From Mycolicibacterium rhodesiae NBB3 (GTDB taxonomy: Bacteria; Actinomycetota; Actinomycetes; Mycobacteriales; Mycobacteriaceae): a stretch of DNA of 64,000 bases. Of this stretch, positions 35,995 to 45,489 are shown one piece after another; within the stretch, counting starts at the first letter, position 1, and the number at the start of each line of letters is the position of its first letter. Both the position numbers and the translations under genes were made by a program. Under the pieces are notes generated by a model. It was not told the DNA's origin. It worked only from the letters and a program-made list of their open reading frames with translations, and searched no databases. The stretch lies in assembly GCF_000230895.2 (NCBI RefSeq), contig NC_016604.1, forward strand, positions 682,001-746,000. The letters run 5' to 3'.

Positions 35995-37785
35995 GTGGTC
36001 GACACCCTCACCAGTCCTGACCAGCATATCGACGCGAACCTGGCGACACTGTCGAGGTTCGGACGCTTCTGGTTGCTCACCGTCGCCGCACTCGACGTGC
36101 TGTTGGTCATCTCGTCGATGGTCGCGCTCAACGCCGCACTCCCCGACATCGCCGTGGAGACGGCCGCGACCCAGACACAACTCACATGGATCGTCGATGG
36201 ATACACGTTGGTGCTGGCGTGTCTGTTGTTGCCCGCCGGCGCAATAGGCGACCGGTACGGCAGACGCGGCGCACTGGTCGCCGGTTTGGCGATATTCGGG
36301 GTGGCATCGATCGCCCCGGTTTTCTTCGACAGCCCGGTCCAGATCATTCTCGCGCGAGCCCTTGCGGGTGTCGGCGCGGCGTTCATCATGCCTGCGACGT
36401 TGTCGCTACTGACCGCGGCGTTCCCGACCAGCGAGCGCAACAGGGCCGTTGGGATCTGGGCGGGCGTCGCGAGTTCCGGCGCAATCGTGGGTTTCATGGG
36501 CACGGGTCTGCTGCTTCAGTACTTCGCTTGGCAGTCGATCTTCTATGCGTTCAGCGCGTCGGCACTCGCATTGATCATCTGCACGTTGACAATTCGGTCA
36601 TCACGCGACGACACCGCGACGCCGATCGACGGCATCGGTGCGGTACTGATCGGCTCGGCCGTCGCAGTCTTCGTTTTCGGTGTCGTCGAAGCGCCGGTCC
36701 GCGGGTGGACGCATCCGATCGTATGGGGGTGCATGGCGGTGGGCGTCGTGCTGGCAGCGGTGTTCGGCGCCGTGGAACTGCAACGACGGCATCCGCTGCT
36801 CGACGTCCGCCTGTTCGGCAGGCCGGACTTCGCAACCGGCTCGATCGGGATCACCATCCTGTTCTTCGCCAACTTCGGCTTCTTCTTCATCGAAATGCAA
36901 TACCTGCAACTGGTTCTCGGCTACAGCCCGCTGCAGACCGCCTTCGCCCTCGCGCCGCTGGCAGTGCCGATATTGATCCTCGGCGCGACCATGCACCTCT
37001 ATTTGCCCAAGATAGGCCTGCGAACAGCCGTCGCCGTGGGCCTGTTCCTCATCGGAGTCGGGCTCTTCCTGATGCGCTATCTCGATGCCGGATCGTCTTA
37101 CGTCGAAATCGCCTGGCCCATGCTGGTCACGAGCGCGGGCATCGGCCTGTGTGTGGCACCGACGACCTCGGCGATCATGAACGCCGTGCCCACTGAGAAG
37201 CAGGGCGTCGCGTCGGCGGTCAACGACACCACTCGCGAGGTCGGCGCCGCGGTCGGCATCGCCGTCGCCGGTTCGGTGCTCGCTGCGCAGTATGGGGCTG
37301 TGCTTGCACCTGCTCTGGCCGAATTCCCCGAGCAGATAAGGGGCGGCGCGCTGGAGTCCCTCGCGAATGCGCTCGCCATCGCCGAAGAGATGGGCCCGCA
37401 GGGAGCACGTTTGGCGGACCTTGCCACGTCCGCATTCATCGAGTCGATGAGCCTTTCGTTGCTCGTGCTGTCCATCGTGCTCGCGGCCGCCGCAGCGTTC
37501 GTGGCGATCTGGGCTCCCGGCCGCGACGGGAAGCAGTTCGGCTTCGTCCGGCGGACAATCGCGCGGTGGTCGGCGTCAGACGCCGCCGGCGGAGCCGGCA
37601 ATTCAGACGCCGCCGGCGGAGCCGGTAATTCAGACGCCGCCGGCAGTGCCGGCAATTCAGACGCCGCCGGCGGAGCCGGCAATTCAGGCGATGAACTCGG
37701 CAGCCCGGTGGCCGAGCATGACGATGGTCGCGTGGGGACCGCGGCTGGTGATGGTGGGAAGCACAGAGCCGTCGACCACCCATAG
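35995..37785 (+). CDS. MFS drug/antiseptic exporter (DHA2 type) with repeat-containing tail
   Basis: 596 residues from GTG 35995, with an AAGGAG site 8 bases upstream; the open frame before it runs over the operators and the TetR gene. Fourteen predicted membrane helices; motif A GDRYGRRGAL and motif C-like GVASSGAIVGFMGTG mark a proton-driven exporter. The last 70 residues are unusual: four copies of SDAAGGAGN (about residues 528-563), then a tail read antisense through the final 100 bases of mftG. The tail may be dispensable. Likely induced when its TetR binds a toxic ligand. Confidence 0.9.
   Translation: MVDTLTSPDQHIDANLATLSRFGRFWLLTVAALDVLLVISSMVALNAALPDIAVETAATQTQLTWIVDGYTLVLACLLLPAGAIGDRYGRRGALVAGLAIFGVASIAPVFFDSPVQIILARALAGVGAAFIMPATLSLLTAAFPTSERNRAVGIWAGVASSGAIVGFMGTGLLLQYFAWQSIFYAFSASALALIICTLTIRSSRDDTATPIDGIGAVLIGSAVAVFVFGVVEAPVRGWTHPIVWGCMAVGVVLAAVFGAVELQRRHPLLDVRLFGRPDFATGSIGITILFFANFGFFFIEMQYLQLVLGYSPLQTAFALAPLAVPILILGATMHLYLPKIGLRTAVAVGLFLIGVGLFLMRYLDAGSSYVEIAWPMLVTSAGIGLCVAPTTSAIMNAVPTEKQGVASAVNDTTREVGAAVGIAVAGSVLAAQYGAVLAPALAEFPEQIRGGALESLANALAIAEEMGPQGARLADLATSAFIESMSLSLLVLSIVLAAAAAFVAIWAPGRDGKQFGFVRRTIARWSASDAAGGAGNSDAAGGAGNSDAAGSAGNSDAAGGAGNSGDELGSPVAEHDDGRVGTAAGDGGKHRAVDHP
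37576..37683. repeat. four tandem 27-bp repeats at the MFS-mftG junction
   Basis: Copies run 37576-37602, 37603-37629, 37630-37656 and 37657-37683, differing by only a few bases. The array stops exactly where the mftG stop codon (37684-37686 on the minus strand) begins, and that stop reproduces the first three bases of the unit. Read in the MFS frame each unit is SDAAGGAGN; read on the minus strand each unit ends in an in-frame TGA. Each contains GCCGGC-GGA-GCCGGC, able to form a GC-rich hairpin. Confidence 0.9.
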
Positions 37786-39114
37786 CGCGTCGATGCCGCG
37801 CACTCGGCACTGTGTATCGACCACTGCCCCGCGGTCGCCGTCATGCCCCATGGCTGCGGTCCCGGCCAGATGCTGCGACGTCGACCAGGACACCGTGTCG
37901 GATTTCGCTGCTGGACCGGCTAATTCACGCGCGAAAGCCGCACCGGACCGCAACTTGGCCACATCGGCGGGCGCACTGTCGTACCGGTGCTGGATGGTGG
38001 GAAGAACGTCCGGATCGGCGGACCTCAACCGCACCCTCCCGCGTGACTGCGGTTGCATCAGGGCGACCCCGATGTGCGGGTGGTCGGCTGGGTCGTCGCG
38101 GCTTCCGCTCACCATCGCGCCGAAACCTGCGGTATAGGGCCGAATTTCGAGTCCGTCATCGGTCGAGAGGATGGCCTCCAGCGGGGGAAGGCCATGAGTC
38201 TCGGTCCAGTCGACCGGCAGAACCCACTCGGGATGGTCCGACGACGCCGCGCCGACCGGCAGGTCGGCGATGACGGGTACCCCCGCGGCCTTCAATACAT
38301 CGCAGGGCCCGATACCCGAAAGCATCAACAGGTGTGATGACCCGATCGCACCGGCCGACAACACGATTCGATCCGCGGTCAGGCCGGATGCTCCATCAGG
38401 ACCGACGCACTCCACGCCGACGGCGCGGCCACCGGTGATCCGGATGCGCCTGACCCGGGTATCGGTCAGGACCGTCAGATTCTCGCGATGCATGGCCGGT
38501 TTCAGGTATGCCCCACCCGGCCCGACCCGGGTACCACCGTTGATGTTCAGCGGCACCGCACCGATGCCCGACGGCAGCGGCGCCTCCGGTGTCGACCCGT
38601 TGAGGTCATCGATCCAGACGTATCCTGAAGCGATCGCCGCATCGACGAATGTTGCTGTGCACCCGTCGAACTCATTGACGCGTTGAACCTGGATCGGACC
38701 AGTACCGCCGTGCAGCGGACCCTGGAAGTCGCGGTCGGTTTCGATCGCCCGGAAGTGCGGAAGGACGTCCGACCACGCCCACCCGGGCAACCCCCACCCG
38801 TCGAAGTCCGACGGCAGTCCCCGGCAGAAGTAGCCGCCGTTGACGGCGCCGGATCCGCCGACGACCGCGCCCCTCATGATCTGCGCGTGCCGTTCGGGAG
38901 CCTCGGTCAATGTGGTCGGATACCGCCGGACCACCGAGCTCGCGGTGCCGATCGGCAGCCGCAGACCGTCGCCGATCTGGCTGAGTGCGACGGAGTCGGA
39001 CAGGCCGGGACCTGCCTCCACCACGGTGACTCGGCGGGCCGCATCTACCGAAAGTCGTTCCGCTAATACCGATCCGGCGCTACCGGCACCGATGATCAGA
39101 ACATCGCTGTGCAA
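37684..39114 (-). CDS. mftG: mycofactocin-system GMC oxidoreductase MftG
   Basis: About 476 residues from a TTG at 39114, preceded by AAGGCGG and 8 bases after the mftF stop; an ATG at 39183 overlapping mftF is the alternative. Rossmann FAD site IIGAGSAGSV near the N-terminus, GMC motifs GAVVGGSGAVNGGYF and SAGAIGSSHLL, and a C-terminal HLAGTAAMG with the catalytic His region. MftG links reduced mycofactocin (mycofactocinol) to the respiratory chain in mycobacteria. Last gene of the mft cluster, ending in the 27-bp repeats. Confidence 0.9.
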   Translation of the reverse strand: MHSDVLIIGAGSAGSVLAERLSVDAARRVTVVEAGPGLSDSVALSQIGDGLRLPIGTASSVVRRYPTTLTEAPERHAQIMRGAVVGGSGAVNGGYFCRGLPSDFDGWGLPGWAWSDVLPHFRAIETDRDFQGPLHGGTGPIQVQRVNEFDGCTATFVDAAIASGYVWIDDLNGSTPEAPLPSGIGAVPLNINGGTRVGPGGAYLKPAMHRENLTVLTDTRVRRIRITGGRAVGVECVGPDGASGLTADRIVLSAGAIGSSHLLMLSGIGPCDVLKAAGVPVIADLPVGAASSDHPEWVLPVDWTETHGLPPLEAILSTDDGLEIRPYTAGFGAMVSGSRDDPADHPHIGVALMQPQSRGRVRLRSADPDVLPTIQHRYDSAPADVAKLRSGAAFARELAGPAAKSDTVSWSTSQHLAGTAAMGHDGDRGAVVDTQCRVRGIDALWVVDGSVLPTITSRGPHATIVMLGHRAAEFIA

Positions 39115-39122
39115 GGCCGCCT

Positions 39123-40535
39123 TCAGGTCCGGATCTGGGGCTTGAGCGCACCGAGGTGCCGCTCGCGCACCACTCCGGTCCATAGCCCCGCGCCATAGGC
39201 AATGTCATCGAGCCGCTTCAGCAGGATGTAGGTGAGCAGCCCGACCGGTTTCGTGTCGTCGTCGCCCTTACCGTTGCGGGTGATCCAGTCCACCACGCCG
39301 TCGACGATGGCCGCCACCAGCACCACTTGTCGGCATCGTCTCGAGAGCGCGGCGGCGACGAAGGCGACGGGCCAGTAGTGCCTGCAGATGGCCGATGCCA
39401 GCTGCAGCGCAGCGGACCACAGTCCATGGGCGGCCACGACGGCGACTTCCTTCGGTTCCGTTTCGACGGCAGACAGCGACCGTGCGATGCGACGACCGGT
39501 GATGCCGGCGACCACCACGGACGCCAGATACCCGATGCCAGACCCCATCGCCATCAGCATCCAGGCGACCAGGGTCCATCCCGAGATGACCAGCGGTGCC
39601 GTCTTGCCGGGGTGGCGGACCGAGAGCGGAGCAGCTGATTCGCCGTAGAATGACTTGCGCGACAACCATTCTCGCAGCTGAGTCCGGTGATCGTGAGCGA
39701 CCAGCGCGACGGGTTCGTAGCGCATCCTGGCCCCGGCCTCGACCAACCGCCAGCACAGATCGACGTCCTCACCGGACTTGAGCGTCTCGTCGAAGCCGCC
39801 AAGCTCCTTGAGCAGGGTGCTGCGGCAGATGATCGCCGCGCTGGGCACATACGACACCGTCCCGAAGGGTACGACAGGCGCTTCACGGAGGCCGAGATCG
39901 AGGGAGGACCTGACGGCCTCGTAGCGCGCCACCAGGTTGTCCGGTTCGCGGAGGCCGATGATGCGCGGGGCGACCAGTGCCACCGCCGGATCGCAGAAGT
40001 GACCGAGCAGCGCCTCCAGCCACCCGCGCCGCGGCACCACGTCGGAGTCGAGGAAGGCGATGTAGTCGGTGTGGCAGGCCGCCATGCCGGTGTTGCGGGC
40101 GGCCGCCGGGCCCTTGCTGCGCTCGTGCCGGAAGATCTGAACATCGCTGTACATCTGCGCGAAGTCGGCCTGCTGAACGGGCGTTGCCGATCCGTCGTCG
40201 ACGACGATGATCCGCATGCCGCGAAGTGCCGCCACCAGTCTTCTGAGGCCAGAAATGTTGTCCCGCACCGGAATAACAACTGTGACATCGCGATGCGACG
40301 GTCCGGTCGCCGGCCGCGGATGTGCGACCGTCGCGTCGAGCAGGGTGCGTGCCAGCTGCGCGCTGACCGCGTCGTGGACTTCGAGCCGGCCACCGGTGAG
40401 CATGGTCTGCGCCGCGGGCGCCAGGCGAAGCAGACGCGTCGGCGACCCGCCGAGTAGCGCCGAGCCCTCACCGAGGACCTTCACGCGGCGATCCACCTGG
40501 ACGGCGAAGCCGTCGGGTAACCGTGGTCCGGTCAT
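39123..40535 (-). CDS. mftF: mycofactocin glycosyltransferase MftF
   Basis: 470 residues. GT2 fold from about residue 85 ([43 protein letters not shown]); the family's DxD equivalent is in LDSDV. C-terminal hydrophobic segments (about 315-345) suggest membrane association. It adds an oligoglucose chain to the redox core made from MftA. Its ATG overlaps the mftE stop by 4 bases. Confidence 0.95.
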   Translation of the reverse strand: MTGPRLPDGFAVQVDRRVKVLGEGSALLGGSPTRLLRLAPAAQTMLTGGRLEVHDAVSAQLARTLLDATVAHPRPATGPSHRDVTVVIPVRDNISGLRRLVAALRGMRIIVVDDGSATPVQQADFAQMYSDVQIFRHERSKGPAAARNTGMAACHTDYIAFLDSDVVPRRGWLEALLGHFCDPAVALVAPRIIGLREPDNLVARYEAVRSSLDLGLREAPVVPFGTVSYVPSAAIICRSTLLKELGGFDETLKSGEDVDLCWRLVEAGARMRYEPVALVAHDHRTQLREWLSRKSFYGESAAPLSVRHPGKTAPLVISGWTLVAWMLMAMGSGIGYLASVVVAGITGRRIARSLSAVETEPKEVAVVAAHGLWSAALQLASAICRHYWPVAFVAAALSRRCRQVVLVAAIVDGVVDWITRNGKGDDDTKPVGLLTYILLKRLDDIAYGAGLWTGVVRERHLGALKPQIRT

Positions 40536-41272
40536 GTCAGCATCCCGTCCCGGTCAGGCGTCCACCGGGTGACGCGCCGCAGACACCCGCTGGTCATCTC
40601 ACTGAAGATGCGGGCACCCTCCGCTGCGTTCGCAGTGGTGGGATCACCGAGGATACCCACCTCGCTGACCGCGGCGATGCCACCTTGTCGCATCGCCGGC
40701 ATCAGCTGCCTCAGCGGGGCCTGGTTGCCGGGAACCCGTTCGTCGGTCCATACGTCAGCCGGCGAAATATGTAGCAATACAGAGGTTTCGGTATGGCCCG
40801 CGTGGGCGTCCGCGTTCTCGGCGCTGCACGAGCACCAGCCCACGTCGCGACCCTCGTACCGGAGCAGGGCGGCGGCCGCGGTCAGCGCCTCCATATTGCC
40901 TCCGTGCCCGTTGACGAACACCACACGCGACGCCCAGCGCGATGCGGACCTGCCGAACTCCACGAGCAACAGACGCAGCGCAGACGTGCCGATCGAAACG
41001 GTCCCACTGAATTCCTCGTGCTCACCGCTGGCGCCGTACGCGATGGCCGGCGCGACCATCCACTTCAATTCATCCCCTGCGAGCTGCGCGGCGACGGCAC
41101 GGGAGACGGCGGTCGCAATGCGGCTGTCGGTGTCGAGCGGCAGGTGGGGACCATGCTGTTCGGTGGAGCCGACGGGGACGATCAATGCTGATGACGTGCT
41201 CCGCAGCTGCTGCGACGTCGCGTTCGCGAGCTCGCTTCCAGAGGTCACTGCCCGATGGTAGGCCGAATTCAC
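40532..41272 (-). CDS. mftE: mycofactocin precursor peptide peptidase MftE (creatininase family)
   Basis: 246 residues of the creatininase fold. Metal ligands E38, H40 and D49 lie in [14 protein letters not shown], and GHGGN and EVG(IL)GD loops follow. It releases the C-terminal Val-Tyr dipeptide derivative from MftC-modified MftA. Start MNSAYH matches the mycobacterial family. It follows mftD after a 132-base gap that holds two hairpins. Confidence 0.95.
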   Translation of the reverse strand: MNSAYHRAVTSGSELANATSQQLRSTSSALIVPVGSTEQHGPHLPLDTDSRIATAVSRAVAAQLAGDELKWMVAPAIAYGASGEHEEFSGTVSIGTSALRLLLVEFGRSASRWASRVVFVNGHGGNMEALTAAAALLRYEGRDVGWCSCSAENADAHAGHTETSVLLHISPADVWTDERVPGNQAPLRQLMPAMRQGGIAAVSEVGILGDPTTANAAEGARIFSEMTSGCLRRVTRWTPDRDGMLT

Positions 41273-41301
41273 CTGGTGTGCGCCAATTGTTGGTGCATGC
41301 G

Positions 41302-41391
41302 CTGGAATTCATTTCCAGAAATTTACGACAGCGACAGTCGATGGTTCACGTACGTCTCCTGCGCCACGTCTGTACCAGGAGATTGCCTGGT
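41302..41391 (-). promoter_or_regulatory. two hairpins in the mftD-mftE gap
   Basis: ACCAGG-AGATTG-CCTGGT (41374-41391) starts 13 bases after the mftD stop, and CTGGAA-TTCAT-TTCCAG (41302-41318) lies 29 bases before mftE. Every other junction in mftA-mftG is an overlap or under 10 bases, so this gap is the natural place for attenuation, mRNA processing or an internal promoter. Confidence 0.45.
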
Positions 41392-41404
41392 CGAGGCGTT
41401 GCGG

Positions 41405-42595
41405 TCAGGCCGAAGGCGTGCGGGGTACGCCGAGCGCCCGCGTGAAGCCGTCGGGCACCAACACGTCGTCGGCGCAGAGGTCGTGCACCGACGAGTGGCC
41501 CAGACCCATTAGGGCCGAGTCGATGCCGCCGCGCAGAACATCGAGCACGTTCTCGACACCTGCCTGGCCGTTGGCCGCCAGGCCCCAGAGGTAGGCCCTG
41601 CCGATCATGACCGCACGTGCGCCGAGGGCCACGGCCTTCACCACGTCGCTGCCGCGCCGGATGCCGCCGTCGAGGACCACCTCGACATCGTTGCCGACCG
41701 CGGCGGCGATCGCTGGCAGTGCCCGTACCGACGCCGGCGTGCCGTCGAGGTTGTTGCCGCCGTGGTTTGACACCGAAATTGTCGAAACACCGGCGTCCAC
41801 AGCGCGTTTCGCGTCATCTACCCGCATGATGCCCTTGAGCATGAACGGCCCGCCCCACAGCTCACGCAGCCAGGCGATGTCTTCCCACGTGGGCGGCGGG
41901 GTGGCCATCCATTCGCCGTAGGCCGCGAAGAACGGCGGACCGGCTTCACCGCGCGCCGCCTGGTTGGGAACCCGCAGGTTGGGCGGACGCAGGGTCTTAC
42001 CCCACTGCCACAGCCAGCCCGGCCTGGTCAGCCCTGTCGGCATCATTCGCACGGTCGTGCGCAGGTTCATCTCTTCGGGGATCTTCGGGCTTCCCCAGTC
42101 GCGACCGTGCGAGAAGCTCCAGTCGGTGGTGACGATCAGGCCGACGGCGCCGGCCGCGCGCGCCCGTTCGACCCGCGCCGCGATCGCGTCGCGGCCACCG
42201 AGCCAATACACCTGGAAGAAGAGTTTGGGGTTGACGGCGATGACCTCTTCGATCGGCTTGCTCGCGAACGAGGACAGACCCATCGCGGTGCCTCGCGCTG
42301 CGGCAGCCCGCGCGACAGCGATCTCGCCATCGGGGTGGACCGCCTGCACACCCGTCGGCGAAATCAGGACGGGAAGTGAAATATCCTGACCCATAACAGT
42401 TGTCGCGAGATCTCGTTTCTCCGTCGCGCCGATGACGTGCGGCGCGAAGCCCAGCTGGGAAAACGCGTCGACGTTGTCAGCGACGGTGACACCCCGCTCG
42501 CTTGCGGCGAGCAACGCCGAGTACACGGGTTTGGGCAGTCGCCGCTTCGCCCGCTCCTGAGCGGCTGCCACGGTCTCGAACCAGACGTCGGCCAT
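41405..42595 (-). CDS. mftD: mycofactocin system FMN-dependent deaminase MftD
   Basis: 396 residues of the FMN-dependent alpha-hydroxyacid dehydrogenase family (lldD-like). FMN and substrate signatures include SPTGVQAVHPDGE, the substrate-loop SNHGGNNLDG with the catalytic His, and VVLDGGIRRGSDV. It oxidatively deaminates the MftE product AHDP to give pre-mycofactocin, the redox-active dicarbonyl. It follows mftC after 3 bases. M. tuberculosis Rv0694. Confidence 0.95.
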   Translation of the reverse strand: MADVWFETVAAAQERAKRRLPKPVYSALLAASERGVTVADNVDAFSQLGFAPHVIGATEKRDLATTVMGQDISLPVLISPTGVQAVHPDGEIAVARAAAARGTAMGLSSFASKPIEEVIAVNPKLFFQVYWLGGRDAIAARVERARAAGAVGLIVTTDWSFSHGRDWGSPKIPEEMNLRTTVRMMPTGLTRPGWLWQWGKTLRPPNLRVPNQAARGEAGPPFFAAYGEWMATPPPTWEDIAWLRELWGGPFMLKGIMRVDDAKRAVDAGVSTISVSNHGGNNLDGTPASVRALPAIAAAVGNDVEVVLDGGIRRGSDVVKAVALGARAVMIGRAYLWGLAANGQAGVENVLDVLRGGIDSALMGLGHSSVHDLCADDVLVPDGFTRALGVPRTPSA

Positions 42596-42598
42596 GAG

Positions 42599-43798
42599 TT
42601 ACACCGGGCTTTCGTTACAGAGTCTCGCCGGAGGCGCCCCGGCGCCGACATTAGGGCGGGGCGGGCTTGTCATTAATTTCAGCATGACCGGCTGACTACG
42701 CGAGTGATCGACACTGGACTTCGGCTTCACGCGGTCGGCGGCCAACGCCGGCGCCCCGTAGCCCTGGACACATTCGGGATCCGGACCGTCCATCGGTAGT
42801 CCGGTGAAGAACTTCGCGGCCATGCACCCACCGCGGCAGCTGTCGTAGTGCCCGCAGCTGTTGCAAGCCCCTGCGGATTGAGGTTCGCGCAGTTCGCGAA
42901 ACAGCGGAGCGTTCTTCCACACGTTGTCAAAACCGTTATCGGTCAGGATGTTTCCCGCCAGGAAGCGGTCGTGGATCGCGAACGGGCACGCGTACACGTC
43001 GCCGACAGGATCGATCAGGCAGACCACGCGGCCCGCGCCACACAGATTCAGGCCCGCCAACGCACCCGGTTCCCCGAGCCCCGACAGGTGGAAGAAGGAG
43101 TCGCCGGTGAGGACGCCGTCGCCCTTGGCCACCAGCCAGTCGTAGAGCTGGACCTGCTGCTCAGCGGTGGGGTGCAGTTCATCCCACACGTCGGCGCCGC
43201 GGCCGGACGGCCGCAGCCTGGTGATCCGCAGGGTGGCGCCGTAACGCGCTGCCAGAGCGGCGAAGTCGTCGAGCTGGTCGACGTTCTCGCGCGTCACCAC
43301 CACCGAGATCTTGGCGTCCTTGAAGCCGGCGTCGGCGAGGTTCTCCAGCGCGCGGATCGCCATCGCGAACGAGCCCGCTCCCCGAACGGCGTCGTTGACC
43401 TCTGCCGTCGCGCCGTCCAGCGAGATCTGCACGTCGACGTAGTCACTTGCCGCCAGGCGTGCGGCCACCTCCGGTGAAATGCGGACCCCGTTGGTGGAGA
43501 ACTTGACGCCGACGTGGTGGTCGGTGGCGTAGTCGACGAGCTCCCAGAAGTCCGACCGCACAGTCGGTTCGCCACCGCCGATGTTGACGTAGAACACCTG
43601 CATACGTTCGAGTTCGTCGATGATGTCCTTGCACTGCTGAGTGCTCAGCTCGCGCGGATCGCGCTTGCCCGACGAAGACAGACAGTGCACACACGCCAGG
43701 TTGCAGGCATAGGTGAGTTCCCATGTCAGGCAGATGGGCGCATCCAGTCCGTGCTCGAACTGCTCGATCAGCCGTGGAACGGGTTGCAGAGATGTCAT
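42599..43798 (-). CDS. mftC: mycofactocin radical SAM maturase MftC
   Basis: 399 residues. The radical SAM CxxxCxxC motif is C32-C36-C39 (CNLACVHC), and a C-terminal SPASM domain supplies further cluster Cys (LCGAG, YACPF, CNSCGHYDSCRGGC, PECV). It decarboxylates the C-terminal Tyr of MftA and cross-links it to the penultimate Val. The ATG overlaps the mftB stop (ATGA). A non-conserved tail (about 365-399) follows the last cluster Cys. Confidence 0.97.
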   Translation of the reverse strand: MTSLQPVPRLIEQFEHGLDAPICLTWELTYACNLACVHCLSSSGKRDPRELSTQQCKDIIDELERMQVFYVNIGGGEPTVRSDFWELVDYATDHHVGVKFSTNGVRISPEVAARLAASDYVDVQISLDGATAEVNDAVRGAGSFAMAIRALENLADAGFKDAKISVVVTRENVDQLDDFAALAARYGATLRITRLRPSGRGADVWDELHPTAEQQVQLYDWLVAKGDGVLTGDSFFHLSGLGEPGALAGLNLCGAGRVVCLIDPVGDVYACPFAIHDRFLAGNILTDNGFDNVWKNAPLFRELREPQSAGACNSCGHYDSCRGGCMAAKFFTGLPMDGPDPECVQGYGAPALAADRVKPKSSVDHSRSQPVMLKLMTSPPRPNVGAGAPPARLCNESPV

Positions 43799-44094
43799 TG
43801 CGGCACCAACATTTTCGATTGGGCGAGCACGCGCAGGGCGTGGAGGTAGGGGGCCTGCTGTGCGTCGTCGATTCCGGCGGCGCAGCAGGCGGACCGGACG
43901 TCGGGGTGGTCGGCCAGCGAGTTGACCACCTCGACGATCGTCCGATTCTTCAAGAACGACAGCTTGCGCGTACCGAAGTGATACAGCAGCGCACCGAACG
44001 GTTCGGGCCGCACGGCCACCTGTGGGTGAAGCCGCCAACCGAGGTCGGGATCGAACGCGATGCCGGTCCCGGTCTCAGCTGCTGACGAGGTCAC
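43795..44094 (-). CDS. mftB: mycofactocin precursor-binding protein MftB
   Basis: 99 residues from a GTG that begins 2 bases after the mftA stop; the frame continues upstream but that reading would cross mftA. PqqD-like RiPP recognition element (GWRLHPQVAVRPEPFGALLYHF, KLSFLKNRTIVEVV) that binds the MftA leader and presents it to MftC. Coupled to mftA and mftC. Confidence 0.95.
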   Translation of the reverse strand: MTSSAAETGTGIAFDPDLGWRLHPQVAVRPEPFGALLYHFGTRKLSFLKNRTIVEVVNSLADHPDVRSACCAAGIDDAQQAPYLHALRVLAQSKMLVPQ

Positions 44095-44096
44095 AG

Positions 44097-44195
44097 TCAG
44101 TAGACCCCGCACATCCCGTCGATCGACACCTCTTCGACCAGGGTCTCGGTGACGAGCTCGTCGCCCGAGGCATCTACTGTCTGATTCGGCTCCAC
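44097..44195 (-). CDS. mftA: mycofactocin precursor peptide MftA
   Basis: 32 residues from GTG 44195, chosen because AAGGAAAGG lies about 8 bases upstream and the product then starts MEPNQ. The leader (ELVTETLVEE) binds MftB. The C-terminal core IDGMCGVY ends in V31-Y32, the two residues converted into the redox cofactor. It is too short for routine gene finding and easy to miss. First gene of the mft operon, divergent from mftR. Confidence 0.95.
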   Translation of the reverse strand: MEPNQTVDASGDELVTETLVEEVSIDGMCGVY

Positions 44196-44217
44196 TATCC
44201 GCACCTTTCCTTGACAG

Positions 44218-44267
44218 GATCTCGACAAACTGTGATCGAGATCGCAATAATATGGCATCGAGTGCCA
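44218..44267. promoter_or_regulatory. mft promoter and candidate MftR operator
   Basis: GATCTCGA (44218-44225) and TCGAGATC (44236-44243) form an 8-bp inverted repeat with a 10-base centre. A second one, TGGCA-TCGAG-TGCCA, spans 44253-44267. Between them the minus strand has a strong -10, TATTAT (44247-44252), predicting an mftA start near 44240 inside the first repeat. The geometry fits repression by the divergent MftR. Confidence 0.65.
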
Positions 44268-44298
44268 GAATGAAAGCCGGCCCTGGAAAAGGAGCGAC

Positions 44299-44910
44299 GT
44301 GCACCCGGATTCCCAGCATCGAGTCGGCCGGCGACGGTCGACGAGCTGGGAACACATCAGCAACGTCGCGATAGAGCTCTTCGCCGCCCGTGGCTTCGAC
44401 GACGTGAGCGTCGACGACGTCGCCGAGGCCGCTGGTATCGCGCGGCGCACCTTGTTCCGCTACTACCCGTCGAAGAACGCACTGCCCTGGGGCGACTTCG
44501 AGGCGCATCTCGCCCGTATGCGCGACCTGCTCTCCGATCTCGACCCCGACGTCGGAATCGACGCTGCATTGCGCACGGCGCTGTTGGCGTTCAACACCTT
44601 TGACGACGCGGAGACCGCGCGACACCGGCAGCGGATGCGTGTGATCCTCCAGACCGCGGCGCTTCAGGCCTACTCGATGACGATGTACGCGGGCTGGCGA
44701 GCCGTCGTCGTCGCGTTCGTCGCACGCAGGCTCGAGATGAAACAGAGTGATCTCGTGCCCCAGACGGTGGCGTGGACGATGCTCGGCGTCGCCTTGTCGG
44801 CCTACCAGAATTGGCTCGACGACGAGTCGGTGTCGCTTCAGCAGGCGCTCGGCGACGCCTTCGACACCGTCAGCGATGGGCTGAAGGCGCTGGACGACCC
44901 GACCCGCTGA
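44299..44910 (+). CDS. mftR: mycofactocin TetR-family regulator MftR
   Basis: 203 residues from GTG with an AAGGAG site 5 bases upstream. TetR helix-turn-helix at about 18-62 ([18 protein letters not shown] ... [16 protein letters not shown]). Homologues repress the mft genes and respond to acyl-CoA. Divergent from mftA across 103 bases with the inverted repeats noted above. Confidence 0.93.
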   Translation: MHPDSQHRVGRRRSTSWEHISNVAIELFAARGFDDVSVDDVAEAAGIARRTLFRYYPSKNALPWGDFEAHLARMRDLLSDLDPDVGIDAALRTALLAFNTFDDAETARHRQRMRVILQTAALQAYSMTMYAGWRAVVVAFVARRLEMKQSDLVPQTVAWTMLGVALSAYQNWLDDESVSLQQALGDAFDTVSDGLKALDDPTR

Positions 44911-44964
44911 AGAAATTCGCCGTTAGCGCGTCGGAGTTCCGGCCGCGGCGGCGACGATAACGGT

Positions 44965-45489
44965 GTGAGCGCCGAACCGGATGGCAATGCCGCTCCGCGC
45001 CAGCTGCTGGCGATGTACGACGAATCGATGCCGGTGGTCTACGGCTACTTCGTTCGGCGCTGCAGCGACCGCGGAACGGCTGAAGACCTGACGTCGGACA
45101 CGTTCCTGGCGGCGATGGACGCCGCGCGAAAGGACGCGCCGCCGCCGATCACGCTGCCGTGGCTGCTCGGAGTGGCACGCCACAAGCTGGCCGACCACTA
45201 CCGCCGTCGCCACGACCGGTTCAGCATCCCCGTCGCCGAGCTGCCCGAGCCCGTCGATCCCGGCGACGACTGGGACGCCGAACTGGACCGCATCGTCGCC
45301 GAAAGCGTGATGGCCAGGCTGCCCGAGCAACATCGCACCGTGTTGGCCTTGCGCTATATGGACGACTGTTCCGTACCGGAATGTGCGGAGCTGATCGGTC
45401 GCACCGTGCACGCCACCGAGGCGCTGCTGGTGCGGGCGCGTCGAGCCTTCAGAGCCCACTATCCGGAGCCGGAAGGAGGGAGGTCGTGA
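44965..45489 (+). CDS. ECF-type RNA polymerase sigma factor
   Basis: 174 residues from GTG. Region 2 (LLAMYDESMPVVYGYFVRRC, AEDLTSDTFLAAM) binds core polymerase and the -10; region 4 (LPEQHRTVLALRYMDDCSVPECAELIG) binds the -35. It has no obvious membrane anti-sigma partner. Its TGA overlaps the GTG of a VOC-domain gene (GTGA), an arrangement that suggests the VOC protein or its N-terminal tail takes part in control. Regulon unknown. Confidence 0.9.
   Translation: MSAEPDGNAAPRQLLAMYDESMPVVYGYFVRRCSDRGTAEDLTSDTFLAAMDAARKDAPPPITLPWLLGVARHKLADHYRRRHDRFSIPVAELPEPVDPGDDWDAELDRIVAESVMARLPEQHRTVLALRYMDDCSVPECAELIGRTVHATEALLVRARRAFRAHYPEPEGGRS

Noticed and set aside
37567..37690. Tandem repeats as a CRISPR array
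   Set aside because: Units are directly adjacent with no spacers, lie inside coding sequence and there are no cas genes.
37684..37785. Possible separate small gene at the end of the MFS frame
   Set aside because: It is continuous with the MFS frame through the repeats and antisense to mftG; no start or ribosome site of its own.
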